Part shown: positions 1 through 11,856 of the stretch, one piece after another
How the letters are laid out: every line of letters begins with the position of its first letter
Numbering within the stretch: position 1 is the stretch's first letter
NCBI GenBank assembly: GCA_000310025.1
Contig: FN649739.1
Coordinates: forward strand, 233,760 to 283,174
Direction: 5' to 3'
Source: Ectocarpus siliculosus
Lineage: Eukaryota > Sar > Phaeophyceae > Ectocarpales > Ectocarpaceae
Length of the DNA: 49,415 bases
Notes under the pieces: model-generated
What the model saw: the letters and a program-made list of their open reading frames with translations, nothing else
The model's database searches: none
Told to the model about the DNA's origin: nothing
Position numbers and translations under genes: made by a program

Positions 1-110
1 TAAAAACACGAGGTTACGTTATAAAACAGAAAAATTGGAAGAGAAAAAAATGAGGGAAAAAGAATGACTCAGAGAGGAACTAAAGAGTGGACAATCAGGG
101 AGATGCTCAC

Positions 111-853
111 GTCGATGCGGTCGTCGCCTTCTTCGACTTTCTCGATAAAACAGAATGCGTGGCCGCTGGTCAGCTTGAGCTTCGTGCCAAGGCAGTCCTC
201 CCACTTGAGGTGGGTGTTGACGTAGGCTTCAAAGCGTGAGACAGCAGCGATCGTGTAAAGGAAAAAGTGATGGATGTGAGAAAATTGTGTGTGCATGGAA
301 AATGATTGTGTGAACAAACTTAGTGTGAGGCACGATGATCGAAAAGGTTCAATAATAGCCAGGAGAGGCTACCTGGAGAAGGATTGGACGAAAACCGTGG
401 AGGAGGTGCAAGACAGGCATAGAGACTCATGCAAATGTGGAAGTCCATAATGGTGTGGGAACGCGCATAGAACGAAAGGTTCACGGAGAGAAAAAGCCAC
501 AACACACACCGAGCAATAGAACAACCAAAAAAGAAAAACCAAAGACACAACGCACCGACTTTGCCGGACTTCGTCTTCTCCGCCTGCGGGTTCGGGACTC
601 CCAAGCACACGGCGCCGGGCTTGATGTCCGTAAGGCAAGTCGCGCAGGGCGACGGGATCGAGAGTACCAATATCTTGTACTTGCAGCCTTGTGAGGAATT
701 CTCACAGCCGCCGAACGTTGAACAGCGCCGGGTGACTTTAGCTCCGTCACACTCTGGGCGAACGCAATAACCCAACACCTCACCGAGAACGTAGTCGGAC
801 CCAGGCTTGCGCTTGGGGGCAGGAGACGAGTTGAAAATGTTGCGCGATGACAT
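111..853 (-). CDS. Cysteine-rich hypothetical protein, 5' part only (runs off left edge)
   Basis: The first exon is 853-556 (ATG at 853) and the second is 226-111; a GTGAGC donor at 110 shows that the gene continues past the window edge. The exons join in phase: exon 1 ends one base into a codon before GTGCGT, and exon 2 supplies two bases after TTGAAG. The visible 138 residues start MSSRNIFNSSPAPKRKPG. A segment with nine cysteines follows (including YCVRPEC, CSTFGGC and PCATC), then a more ordinary hydrophilic stretch containing THLKWEDCLG and IEKVEEGDDRID. Cysteine spacing suggests a metal-binding or disulfide-bonded module, but I do not recognise the family and assign no function. There is no signal peptide. 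The start is supported by lying at the head of the open frame and by sitting in a tandemly duplicated block whose second copy carries the same ATG. Confidence 0.6.
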
Positions 854-1193
854 GAAGCTTGCAGAGGTAGGAAAGATGCAGGCACTGGTAGAAGTGGGAG
901 GTGTAGGGGAGTGGGAGGTGTAGGGGAGTGAGAGGTGTGGGGGGGAGCGCGACGTGCGAATCGAATTTTAGGGCTCCAGAGCTATATTACGCAATAACCC
1001 AACACCTCACCGAGAACGTAGTCGGACCCAGGCTTGCGCTTGGGGGCAGGAGACGAGTTGAAATGTTGCGCGATGACATGAAGCTTGCAGAGGTAGGAAA
1101 GATGCAGGCACTGGTAGAAGTGGGAGGTGTAGGGGAGTGAGAGGTGTGGGGGGGAGCGCGACGTGCGAATCGAATTTTAGGGCTCCAGAGCTC
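762..1193. repeat. Tandem duplication of a gene 5' end (two copies of about 205-222 bp)
   Basis: Copy 1 is 762-983 and copy 2 is 989-1193; they are nearly identical. Copy 1 has one extra 17-bp GGAGGTGTAGGGGAGTG unit and one extra A at the first codons of the minus-strand gene. Each copy holds the minus-strand 5' leader, the ATG and about 30 codons. The second copy therefore lies upstream of the real start and may form part of the present leader or promoter. Confidence 0.9.
989..1079 (-). pseudogene. Duplicated, frameshifted start of the cysteine-rich gene
   Basis: This copy repeats the first codons of the minus-strand gene starting at 853. It has lost one A (TTGAAATG instead of TTGAAAATG), so after MSSRNI it reads in another frame and stops at about 30 residues. 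It lacks the rest of exon 1. It is best read as a by-product of the tandem duplication; if transcribed it would be an upstream reading frame. Confidence 0.6.
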
Positions 1194-1247
1194 CAAGTAT
1201 ATATTTGTGTTCCGAGACGAAGAGACTTGAAAGAAATCGTTCGTTCC

Positions 1248-1602
1248 TAAATCCAAGTGAAAAATGATGGGAGAAATGCTGGTCTGTCAGGGCTCGAGAA
1301 AACCGATCTTTGAACGGAGAGCGGCCCGCTTTATTCCTTTATCGGATGCGAGGACACATAGAGAACGAACCGAAAGCAGACAGAATGCTGGGCGTGCAGA
1401 AATGAGCTGCAGACAGACGGAGAGCGAAGAGAACGAACCGAGAGCAGACAGAGTGCTGGTGCTGGTCGGAGCGGCGGCGGAGCGGAAACATGCCCAGAAG
1501 CGGAAAGACAGAATGAACTCTAAATCCAAGTGAAAAATGATGGGAGAAATGCTGGTCTGTCAGGGCTCGAGACAACCGATCTTTGAACGGAGAGCGGCCC
1601 GC
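1248..1602. repeat. Direct repeat pair, 83 bp, about 270 bp apart
   Basis: The 83-bp block at 1248-1330 recurs at 1519-1602 with essentially one substitution (CGAGAAAACCG against CGAGACAACCG). Between them a shorter motif, GAGAACGAACCGARAGCAGA, occurs twice (near 1360 and 1430). Such nested direct repeats suggest unequal crossing-over or a small retroelement with short terminal repeats; no coding content was seen. Confidence 0.8.
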
Positions 1603-2571
1603 TGGAAATGGGAAATACTCGAAAGTTACGCCGAACACAAATGATAGAACTGTTACATATAGGCATACTTCCTTCCATGTGAAAAAGTAGACATGAGCAT
1701 GTACTTGCACAAACGTTCCCCATACGGGCAGCGGCCTCGTCTGCCAGTGTGTTACCTCAGGAATGTTTGCAGTTGGGTTGTGGGTGTTTTGGACATCACC
1801 ACAATAATATGCATAGAGTCGTCGGTAAAAGGGTGTTGTGACAATGGCCTTCGACCCTCTTATGTACGAGCCCCTCTTGTATCAGAGCCCCTCTTATATC
1901 GGCACCCCGTGTTGTACCGGAATGAGGGGGCTACAGCAGTAGCGTATAGCGGGTCGAGTCCATGACGACCGATTTCGACCCTCTCACTCACGTCGCAGCC
2001 ACGGCTGTATGGAAGCGAGGGAGAAGAGACGGACTCGTCCTATTATGCCGATCAGATGATTCACACGAACGAGCGTTTTGCCCTCCCTTTACTGCACACC
2101 AGCAGCAGCCTCCTCTTCGCCGTGGCACCGGCCATCAACCATCAACCACGAACGAACATCATGCGCATGTCTGCGCCGATCGCCCACAGGCGTACAGCCT
2201 AGGTCTTACGGTGCTTTCCGGCACGCCGCCAGCCACGGTGTGTCGACAACCAAAATGACTATTCTGTGTGTTTGCTCTTGGATACCATGGGAAAAATGAA
2301 TGAGTTTCCTGTGATAGCAAGTCCCAACTTTGATTATGACTCGCAATTGTTTCTCCATCGCGTTTCCGGTCGGCGGCCTGCGCACAATCACCACCAGGAA
2401 CTGGCACGGACGGCATCAGCAGCGAGGGACCAGCACAAGACGGAGACGAACGTGCTGGGGCCACCCCACCTCCTCGTGGAGCGGCTGCGTGGACACCACG
2501 CGCCGTTTCGGGATAGTAAACAAGTTAGAGATTGGTCTGGATCTGCTTCGGCAGGGAGGTTGTCATTAGTG

Positions 2572-2599
2572 TTAGGGTTAGGGTTAGGGTTAGGGTTAG
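2572..2599 (+). repeat. Interstitial telomere-type array (TTAGGG)4
   Basis: Four perfect TTAGGG units are followed by TTAG. TTAGGG is a common eukaryotic telomere unit. At this internal position it is either a scar of break repair or fusion, or chance expansion of a simple sequence. Confidence 0.85.
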
Positions 2600-3593
2600 A
2601 GCTCCCGGGTGGAGGATACCATGGCACGCAGGCTTGATGCGAGAGCGGCGACATTCACCCCTTCGTTTGGTGGGTCGCCATCCCCGCAAGAGCGGCAAGG
2701 GGCCGGTGCTTCCGCGAAAAGCGGTGCAGGCCAGGTGCGTTCGTTCGGTGTGTGTTTTGGATGCCTTGGTCCATCCGATGTGTGTAGATCAATCACCCTG
2801 TGTCAACCGGCTCGCCGATGCGATTTGCTGGATTTGATTTGGCAGTGGAAGCTGATTGCGTTAGTTTGATCAAGTCTAGCATCGCCCTGGCTTGTCGCAC
2901 ACACCACAGACTTGCCAGGCGTTGTTCCAACGACACGCGTTGGGCCTCATACCTCAACTATCGCCCGAGTGGACGAGCTTCACCGCAGGGTAATTGCTGT
3001 AAACACACACCGCCGAGCGAAAGTAGTCGAATGGACAGGACGTGCCATCCACGAGCACAGGAACACCCGTCAGACACGCCTCAGACTCAAGTCGAGCAAC
3101 ATTAGAAAGAGGTTCAGAAGCGCCTGTGGTGTAGAGTGCAGTTAGCACCACCACCCACGAGTCTTGAGAGTTGAGAAATTCAGGCTCAAACAGGGATAAG
3201 TTTAAGAAATTGACCATGGCAACAGACGCCCAGATTAGGAACCTACACTAATCCTATATATAGTCCATGTCAGGTTTCACGCCACAAGACACAAAACCCG
3301 GGCACGGGCACAACATAAGAGGTTTTTAGGTGGTGCTATAATAGCGCTTTCTGTAATCGCGCGAGTAGAGTGCAAAGATTGCAAGTTGCATTGAAGCTGA
3401 TTCTGGTACAGCGCCAAGCACGAAGATGAGTGGACCCCTAAAGGAATAATATTTAAAGACTCGAAAGAACGTGGGCACGCAGCAGGCATCCTACCCGTGC
3501 CTAGCCATCCTCGAGGCTCAGAAAGAGCACTAGTGCAAGAAGACATCGCTGGCTTTTCGCGAGAAGCCTAAGCCACACATGCCCCCAAGAGGC

Positions 3594-3875
3594 GGAGAGA
3601 TGGTAACCCCTCTGGACCGATTTATTTCTCCAGAACCAAGATGGCGCCTGCCAACACCAACAGTGGTGGTTTTGGAACCATGTCGTCGAGGGCTTTCCGT
3701 AAATTTCCTTGGTTGTGGAAGAATTGCGCTTTGAAAGCTGGTCTAGGGGGGGTGCCATCTCTCCGACTCATAAGGAAAATACCACGGTACGGCATACGGT
3801 ACGGTACAGACAATGTTGGTCGTGGAACAATTGCGCTTTGAAAGCTGGTCTGGGGGGGGTGCCATCTCTCTCTCT
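3594..3875. repeat. Dispersed repeat, copy 1 (with internal duplication)
   Basis: The block around ACCAAGATGGCGCCTGCCAA, then GTGGTTTTGGAA and TTGAAAGCTGGTCTAGG, is repeated in diverged form at 42284-42505. Within copy 1 the right end (AATTGCGCTTTGAAAGCTGG) is itself duplicated at about 3722 and 3828. There is no long open frame; it is a non-autonomous repeat of unknown class. Confidence 0.65.
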
Positions 3876-4062
3876 CCGCTTCCTCTTTCTTTCGGTGTGG
3901 ACAAGGACAAGGATGACCCGTATTTTGCGCCGACCGCCTAGACAGACAAAGACTTGCCGCGACCTTTTTCATGGACGAAGAATGCCTCTTTCTTGACGAT
4001 ACTGCTGTACGATAAGCGCGTTCTTTTGACGGCTTTTTATTCTCGTGCTGTGACGGTTACAC

Positions 4063-4194
4063 GTGCCGGAAAAATCCTACCAGGCCCAGAGGACCCCTTC
4101 CCCGCCGTCAGAGCCAGTCAACAGCGGTAATGACGTCAGTGGCACTAACACCGCCAACAGCAGTGGCAACCAGCCACGGGTACCAACATCACTT

Positions 4195-4225
<31 letters not shown>

Positions 4226-5763
4226 CGGGCGGAGGGGGCCGGCGTGGTGGAGACGGTGGTACCACTAGGCGTCGGAGAGGAGGAGGAGGTGGAGGAGGAG
4301 GAGGAGGAGGAGGAGGAGGAGGAGGAGGAGGGGGATCATCCTTTCCTCCTGCAGCAGACGATGGAACCGTCGCCGATATGGCGGCCGAGGCTACTACTAC
4401 TACGCCGGTCCCCGATCGACGCAACAGCGCCAAGGCCAGGACGAGCAGCACCGCAAGGGGCTCCGTGAATAGATCTGCGGGTGCCGCCCCGCCCAGCGGT
4501 GGCAGTAGACCAGATCCTAGTCACAACACACCTGCCGCTTCGGGGAGCGCTAATGGCAAAGGCCGAGTGAAGAACGGGGCGGGGGGCAGCAGCAGCAGCA
4601 GCTCTACTAGGGCGAACGCCGCCAAGGGGGGGTACGCGACCAAGAACGGCGGCGCGGTCAGGGGGGGCAGTAGCAAGGGCGGCAACGCGAACCACCTCTT
4701 GAACTTTCAGTTCCAGCCTATAGCGAACGTGGCCGCGGAGGGTGGAGGAGGGAGCAGGACTCGAAGGGGGGGCGGAGGCGGGGGGGGCTCCGGCAGAAGC
4801 AAGGGTGGGGGGGGGGTGTGGGGAGGCGGTGCAACGCGCGGGCCAATGAGCAAGGAGCAGTTTCTGCAGGTAGGTGCTGTTCTTCTTTCTCCCTCAACTT
4901 CTTGTCAGCCATATATATATTTGTTTTCTGCATTTTTTTTTTGCAAGCTGTGAGGTCAAGTAGCCGTGCAAAATATTTCGCCTGCCTTTTTGTTTGTCTC
5001 AACCGCTTGTGATGATCGTCTACAGCACACAAGCTGGCAGGGCAGGATGTCAACTCACCGAACTCTTCGGGGTCCGAAGATCGTCCCATCCTTTTCGCCT
5101 GATTGTTGCACTGTGCAGCCTCCGCAGTCAACTCTTCTAATATGTACCAGTACCAATTTAACCCGGTAGCGGTTTCATCGTGTTGCTTTGACTCCCCAGG
5201 ACAAACGAAGATGCCATGCGTAGCTGTTTGGTGTTGCTTCAACACCCCGTGAATCTGGACAAAACAAGCAGCGTATTTTGTGTCTCCACATCACCGACCA
5301 AAACCGTCCTGTCTGCCCTGCCCTGCAGGCGAACTTCCACTTCCTCCTCCACAATCCAGCCTGGTCAGCGACGACAACGACAGGGGACGCTCGGTCCGCG
5401 TCCCCGGGTCTCCAGGAGGCTTTCTTCGACCCCGACGTGCTGGTGGACTGGGACACCGTTGACACCGTGCGGTTGTTTCGACGGGTTTCCAGGCGAAAGC
5501 AGGCGGTATCCCCCCCCCCGGCGGTAAAGGTCAAGCCGAACCCCACCCCGCCCGCAACCGGTACACCGCCACCACCCCAGGGGACTAGCGATGCGTCGGG
5601 ATGTTTGTCCGGTGCTGCTACTGCTGCTGCCCCGAAGGAGGAAGGGGGCCCCGCAGAGCGGGAGGGGGTACCCCCAGGGTTCAAAGGGCTGACAGTCTTG
5701 CGTGCTGCTGCGGAGGAAGGGGTATCATGGGGCAGCACCAGCAGCAGCAGCGGGAAGAAACCT

Positions 5764-5799
<36 letters not shown>

Positions 5800-8700
5800 G
5801 CCGCTCGCGAAGCCTCAGCGGCGGCGGAGTCACCGTTGGCGTTGGCGATGTCCGATGGGGTTCAGTCGAGGGTAGCCTCGCCCAGCGGCGACGGTGCTGC
5901 TGATGACGACGGTACACAAGAGGATGAGACGGGGGAAGAGGGAGATTGGACGTGCCCGATTTGTCTGGGGGTGCCGGTGGCCCCTAGGGTGACCAAGTGC
6001 GGACACGGGCCTTTCTGCCTGGTGTGCATCCTGAGGCACTTGGACGGCGAGGCTTCCGCGAGATGCCCGCTGTGTTTCGACAAGATGCAAAGGTATGAAG
6101 ACGGAGGCTCTTTTGTGTGTGTGTGTAGTGTGTAGTGGGTACTGTGCGGCAGTGTGGCGAGGGAGTAAAAGGTGATGCCGTCATGTGCTGTTTTGTTGAG
6201 AATCGACCGCGTAAGTCAAGTGCTAGACTATTATAGTACGGACAGAAGAAGGTACAGGGTAGAGAGAAAGAACGGTTTGTTTTCGTGAAGAGAACAGCAA
6301 CTACAACAACAACAACAACAACATGCTATAATACCGTACTCGACGAGAAGATGATGCTAAAGCACTGATGGGTTATGTAGAATGGAGACAGAAAAGGACG
6401 GAACCTTTCCCACCGCTAGCGCTTTTTTGTGACGCACTGTGAAGACAAAATATTGGACAAGTCGGGGCCAACTCTCACTTATCGAAAATTATGAAATTGC
6501 ACCTGGTATGACGGAGTTCTAAGTCTGGCATATGTTTCAGGATTGTCATGGTGGCTGTTGTGGTGATCGTTAGCTTTGTTCATATGCATATACGGAGGAC
6601 ACGTCTTGTAGACGGTCCCTGTGCTAAGCTTGCGACGGCCACCGTCTAAAACGTACATACACAATATGACACACCCCGATCGTAACATTTTGGTTGTGAT
6701 AATTATCACTGGGTGTGGAGCTGTGTGGGGTATCGTTTCTCACCCCGTAGTTTTTGTGTTTAAGGCCATGTTGAACACGGTGTCCACAATCAACGACCAT
6801 ACATTCATTCGTCGCTTCATCCGCGCTTGGGGTTGAGGGCCTTGAGAAAGACCCGGGTTACCCGGAAAACTGCTTTTTTTCTCTCGCAATTCCCCAAGAT
6901 TTGGTTATTGTACCGTCTACAGTACGGAGACCGTTTTCTTTCTGTATTCCTCACGCTGCTGCGCGTTTGGCGTTGCAGTGAGGGTCCCCGAATACGTAGG
7001 TCTGTGTGAACAAGGCGGTCGCCCCATAAAAGGCAGGTGAAACGGCGGCATAGACGGAATAAATCAAGTCATTCTACAGACTAAATGCCCCTTCCTTGTT
7101 AGGCGCCCATTATCAGCTGCCCCCCCCACCGCTCCTCTGCCCCGTGTTCTTGTTGGCTCCCTTCCTACCATGCTTCGCGCAGGAACCAGTTGCGCCGCGC
7201 CGCCTGCCAGGACGTGCGCCCCTACGTCCCGGGAGGTACCGCCAGCCTCCTCCTCCTGAGGCGAAAAAGATCCTCCCTCGTGCCCGTACAAAGCGCATCT
7301 GACAAGGGGACAGCATCTGGCGTCCCCGGGGGAGCAACGGCTAGTATTCCGGGGGGGGGTAGTGGCGGCGGGGGGGCCGTGGACGAGGGCTGGGCGGCGG
7401 CGGGGGGCGTTTGTCCCGCGGAGGGTGATGGGTCGGAGCGATTTTCGAGGCTCGTGAGGGCTGCGCCCAGGTGATGATGATAACTCCCGCCTCGTGCCGT
7501 CCTCGCTTTAAAGGCGCCAAGGTTAGGGACACTCCACGGTTTGTGGACACCATTATTTTCAGCAGCATAGTGGTGCTTTTGGGTAGTTGGCTTGTGATAA
7601 CGGATGACGTTCGCGTCAGTTGGACAAGTACCAGTACGGATTTAGTGAGCGGAGACCGGAACGGTTTTTTGTGTGGAGACAACAGTAACAACAACGGCAA
7701 TGGTGCCGCGCAGAATGTAAGGGCAGCTGAAGGGGGGTACAACTTTTTCAAGGCGACTTCCCCGCTTTTGCGAACACTGTTTTCGGATAAAAACCGCAAT
7801 ACATAGTGTACGGTGTCCTCAGAGCGGGGGGCGACCGCTGTGTGGGTGCGGCTCTGTCGTTATTTTCTGGTTTTGTCATCATCGAAGCGACGGTGGTCGA
7901 GGTACCGCGGGCCGAGCTCTTCTGTTTTTTGTGCGTTACGTTGGACTACGGCGGTCTTGGCGTCTCGCGTTGAAAAATGGTCTCTCCTTTCTTGGGAGAA
8001 AATGAGGAGTACTAGAGTGCACTTCAGCTCACCAGCGTCGGCGTCTCCCATCCACTAAATAGGTTGTGGATGCTCGTAAATCTTACGACGTGATAGACGA
8101 GCATACCGTGGGTTGAGTTAAGATCCCACACACCCCGGACCGATCTTTGTCAAGCTCAAACTCTCCGACACAACCAACGTTCCATAATCGAATGATGTTG
8201 CGTTTCGGAAAACTCCCGATGAGACGGCGGTTCCAACACCGCCGTTTTCCGCCCCGAAGCTAATCTTGCTAACGGTGTAATCGAGCTTTCGAGAATCGGT
8301 CATGGAAGGGGCATGGTTCTCACGATTGCAACCACGGTACTGTAGCAGGGAATTATGTTCCCTTTTCTGACGACCCCCTCCGCCTGCTCTCCATGTCCCA
8401 CCCAGCACGCTTCGAGATCTGGCGGCCGCCGAGCAAATGGCGCTACTCTCCTTCCGGCATAGCTCTATCGCGTCCGGGGAAACGGAGTGGGTGCCCTACA
8501 TCAGCCAGGCGCAAGCCTTGGTCAAGGCCCAGTTAGATCGCTTTGCAGGCGTGCCTCCGACGACCATCACTGCTAAGACTGCTACCAGCGGCCTGAAGCC
8601 TCAAGAACGGACGGCGGTAGGGCGAGGGGGGCTCGTGGCATCGGGTAGCCCGGCGGTTGACGCTACCCCCCCAGGAACCAAGAGTATTTCCGCGGAGACC

Positions 8701-11700
8701 CCGCCACATGGTGGTGGTGGTGGTGTTAGTGGTGGTGGCAGGAGAGTTGATAGTGCTCAGCGGGTTGAGGCTGATTCTTCTTCCCCTGTGGGACTGGAAA
8801 ATGGCGCTGGGACTACTGTCGGACGGGGCTCCGGTGGATCATCTAGCGGGTCATTGGTGGTAGCACCAGAGGCCGCCCAACCAAGCGCGAAAGGAAGCAG
8901 CAGCAGCGACAAACCGTCGCTCGGTACGAGGTCTAGCAGCGCGGCCGCTGGTGCTCACGGGGGAGGGGGCGGCGGAGGCGGGGAGGGAGGCGGCGGGCCG
9001 TTCAGGTTCTTTCAGTCTGTTGACGGGCAGAAGGCGTTCTTGCACCCCTTGGACATGCGACAGCTGCTGGAGGATGCGGAGAGGGGACTGCCGCTTCCCC
9101 CAAGGATTGACGCAAAGGTGGGTATATGATGCACAGCATGCACAAGATTGACAAAACGTCTGCAGCCCTCTGGTTTGGTTTAGTGCAGCGGACGCTTCTC
9201 TCGGTGTTCAAAGTCTCTCTTGGGGCATGCTTGTAAGCCTCAGCCTTAGCCTCCGCATGCATGTCAATGGCACGAGCAGTCTGCTGGGTGCACTTATTGG
9301 TTCGGTTGAAGGGCAAATGCGTACTCTAACTCTTAAGTAAAGGGTGTAACGTGCGTCGCCGTGTGCAAGGAAGCTGTTGATGGCTTGGTGTTCCTCGATT
9401 ATCACGCCTGAACCCTTAGTTTGCTTGTAAACCGGACGCTCCTTCCAATTTCGTCTCTCTTGGGGAATGCTGCTGTTCGGGACACTCTTTGCCGCTCTGT
9501 ACAGCGTTTACTTCACTCGTCATGCCGCGGGTTCGGGAGTGTGTTGTGGTGGCGTGAAGAAGATCTCTGCTCTGGAATGGCCGCCGGACAACGCCTGAAA
9601 CCGTTTTTTTTTGTGCTGTATTTTGGCCGCTGGAAGAGGCCTGAAGCCGTTGTTCTGAGAATGTGCGGCTCACCTTGCCGTGCGGACGAGCTGCTGTCAA
9701 ACCAGAAGCACAGTTTATTTTCCCACGAAAAACGATACCTGTGTGACACTGATTTGCCGGACGAACACCTCTGCAAGCCCGGGAAACGTACGGCGTCTTA
9801 ACGATGCTCCCTTGCGTTGTTTTGAAGGTGCTGGAGGTGGAGACGGTCAAGCTTACGCCGGAGCTGAGAAAGCGGCTGCCGTTTCTGGGCCACCTTCCCA
9901 TCCACTGCGACATCAGCTTTCTGGAGGTGGACATGTTGGACCTGGTGTCTGACGAGACGAGCCGCAAGTTTCGCGAAGGTGATCGTTCTCTCCCTCTCCC
10001 TGTCACAGCAGCTGCTGCTAGCTGTTGTTGTTGTTCTTTTGTTATTGTTTGCTCTTGTATTTTCTGTTGTTGGTGCTGCTGCTGGTGTTTTGTTTGCTTC
10101 TATCGTTTCTGCTGCTTTTGTTGTATGCTTCTGCCGTTTCTGTCGCTGATGTTGCGTTGGTGTGGTTGTCGTTGCTGATGCTGCTGCTGCTGATGTTGTG
10201 GGTGTTTGCTTCTTTCGTTTCTGTTGTTGCTGCTGCTGTTGCATCTACTGTTGGTGTTCGGTTGTTTGCGTCTACTAATTTTCACTTTTTCGCGTGTATT
10301 GTGTCGTTGTTGCTCACGTTTTTGTTCTGATTTCGTTCTCCGCTTCCCGCCCCCAATGGCAGATACTCAAAAGCGAGAGCGAAAGCGTCGAAGCAGGGTG
10401 GCGCAGGAGGCGAGGTTAAAGAAGGAGGAAGCCCGCCTGGAACGAGACCGCGCGGACCGAATAGCGGCCATGCGAGCCTTCACGGTAGACCTGCAGGTGA
10501 GCCAGACTCGCGGAGGACAGACGCATTGAGCTTTTGGTTTTGTCGGCAACGCGCGCGGCGCTACTGCTGTGTGGTGCAGCCTGTTGTGCCAAGGATTCGC
10601 ACCCGGCGACAGCAGCCATGCGAGCTTTCGCCATAGACCCGCTTTTGTCGTTAGTTTTCAGCAACGCACGCAGTGCTGCCGCCGCCGCTGCTTCTGCTGC
10701 TGCTGCTGCTGCTGTGCGTGTTTTTTTGGGCGAGGTTCCGATAGTAGTGTTGCCTGGCGGACGAAGGATTTGCTCCTGTCGACAATTTGACGGCTGTGCG
10801 AGTGTTTGTCGTTAACGTACAGCTACGAGAAAAGGGTTGGTACGAGAACATGATACCACTACTGTCGTTAGCGTACTGGCGATCGCACGGCTGGCGCAAA
10901 GTGTAGAGCGGGACGATACGTACGTATGCGTTTACGCGAAAGAGGTAGAAACGTCCAGCGATTGCTGCCGTCCGACTAAACTGGCTGTGGGATAGTATTC
11001 CAACACAGCTGTTTTCGTTTGTGTGCGCCTATGTAGAACGGTCGAATCGTGCACCCGACTGGCCCGTCCTCGTGCCCCTTTCACATCCATGTATGCCGGC
11101 ATCGACCCTTCCCCACCTTGAAGGCATTGATTGACCCTTGCCCCTACACTTCCGCCGTGCACGCGGCCCTTGCTTTGACCACACGCACCGTTGTTTCTCG
11201 GGACACCTTAACCTCAACCTTCACCTTCTCTGCAGGGGCCCACCCCAGGCGGAGCGGAGGAACCGCCGCGACAATCACCTCCGCCGCCGCCGTCGAACCC
11301 AAACGCCTCTTCCTCCGAAGGTAGCGGTGACGGAGCGGCAGACAGCGTCCATCATGCCGCCACGACGATCGTTGTGGGAGGAGGCGATGCCAGCAGCGCG
11401 CCATCGAGCAGCGCCGGCTTGGGGGGAGTTGCTACCGACGAAACCGCCGTCGCCGCTGGCGTGTCTTCCGCGGGGGCGGGGGGCTGGTCGTTCGCCAGGG
11501 TAACTGCCATGAACGGCCACTTCCCGACCCTCAAACCAGACGCTGGTTCTAGTGGTAGCGGCTCCGTCGGCAATAACGCCGCGGCGGGGGCCTGGGGCGG
11601 TGCCGCCTCTGTTACAAGCACCGGTAGTGTCCCCGTGGGCGGAAGTAGCGCCGGGGGTGTGTGGGGCGGAAGGGGGAACGGGCTGCTCTCCAGCGGGGCA

Positions 11701-11856
11701 GCGGCATTGCCGACTACTGCTGTGCGAGAGAACAGGGTGGTGGTGGTGGAGGGGGAAGGGGCAGCCGGTCCCGGTGGTGGGGGGAAGAAGAAAGGGCGTA
11801 AGGGGAAAGCGGTGTCCTTGTTCTCAAACGCCGGCGTCAGGGGCGGATCGCGGTAG
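4063..11856 (+). CDS. RNF10: RNF10-like RING finger protein (E3 ubiquitin ligase)
   Basis: Exons are 4063-4869, 5329-6092, 7183-7470, 8406-9117, 9828-9978, 10363-10496 and 11236-11856; all junctions are GT..AG and in phase, giving about 1158 residues. Landmarks shared with animal RNF10, in order: NHLLNF near residue 210; KEQFLQANFHF across the first junction; DPDVLVDWDTVDTVRL; a complete C3HC4 RING near 475-520 (CPIC, CGHGPFCLVC, CPLC); FFQSVDGQKAFLHPLD; a LGHLPIHCDISFLEVDM block; a basic helix; a FARV motif; and a lysine-rich tail ending at TAG. Animal RNF10 is a cytoplasmic E3 ligase implicated in ribosomal-protein ubiquitylation; that role here is inferred. The protein is longer than human RNF10 (about 811 residues) because of poly-Gln, poly-Gly, poly-Ala and Ser/Gly tracts. 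The start is unresolved: the open frame begins at a GTG, so an upstream exon or ATG 4378 may be the true start. Confidence 0.9.
4195..4224 (+). repeat. (CAG)10 coding microsatellite in RNF10 exon 1
   Basis: Ten CAG codons encode poly-Gln. A GGA/GGT tract at about 4276-4332 (poly-Gly) and a GCC tract at 5765-5804 (poly-Ala, exon 2) lie in the same gene. These tracts sit between the conserved blocks and account for much of its extra length. Confidence 0.9.
6205..6325 (+). repeat. SINE-like repeat, copy 1 (diverged)
   Basis: It lies in RNF10 intron 2. It shows CCGCGTAAGTCAAGTGC, then AGTACGGAC, AGAACGGTTTG and CGTGAAGAGAA, ending in (CAA)n. It matches in order the blocks of the copies at about 7600, 19545, 21240 and 25390. 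Confidence 0.5.
7600..7700 (+). repeat. SINE-like repeat, copy 2
   Basis: It lies in RNF10 intron 3. Blocks in order: CGCGTCAGTTGGAC, AGTACGGAT, GTGAGCGGAGACCGGAACGG, GTGGAGACAA, then an AACAACAA-rich tail. It has the same orientation and order as the other four copies. Confidence 0.7.
10014..10320 (+). repeat. GTT/GCT-rich intron tract in RNF10
   Basis: Intron 5 consists largely of imperfect GTT and GCT triplets, giving long Leu/Cys/Val-only reading frames without protein character. It is non-coding simple sequence. Confidence 0.8.

Larger units (their letters stand above)
1205..4062. other. Intergenic stretch with repeats
   Basis: No convincing gene was found. It contains an 83-bp direct repeat pair (1248-1330 and 1519-1602), an interstitial telomere-type array (2572-2599) and a dispersed repeat (3594-3875). 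The first exon of the RNF10-like gene may lie at the right end, because the open frame at 4063 has no ATG of its own near its start. A short ATG frame at 3972 is a weak candidate. Confidence 0.5.
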
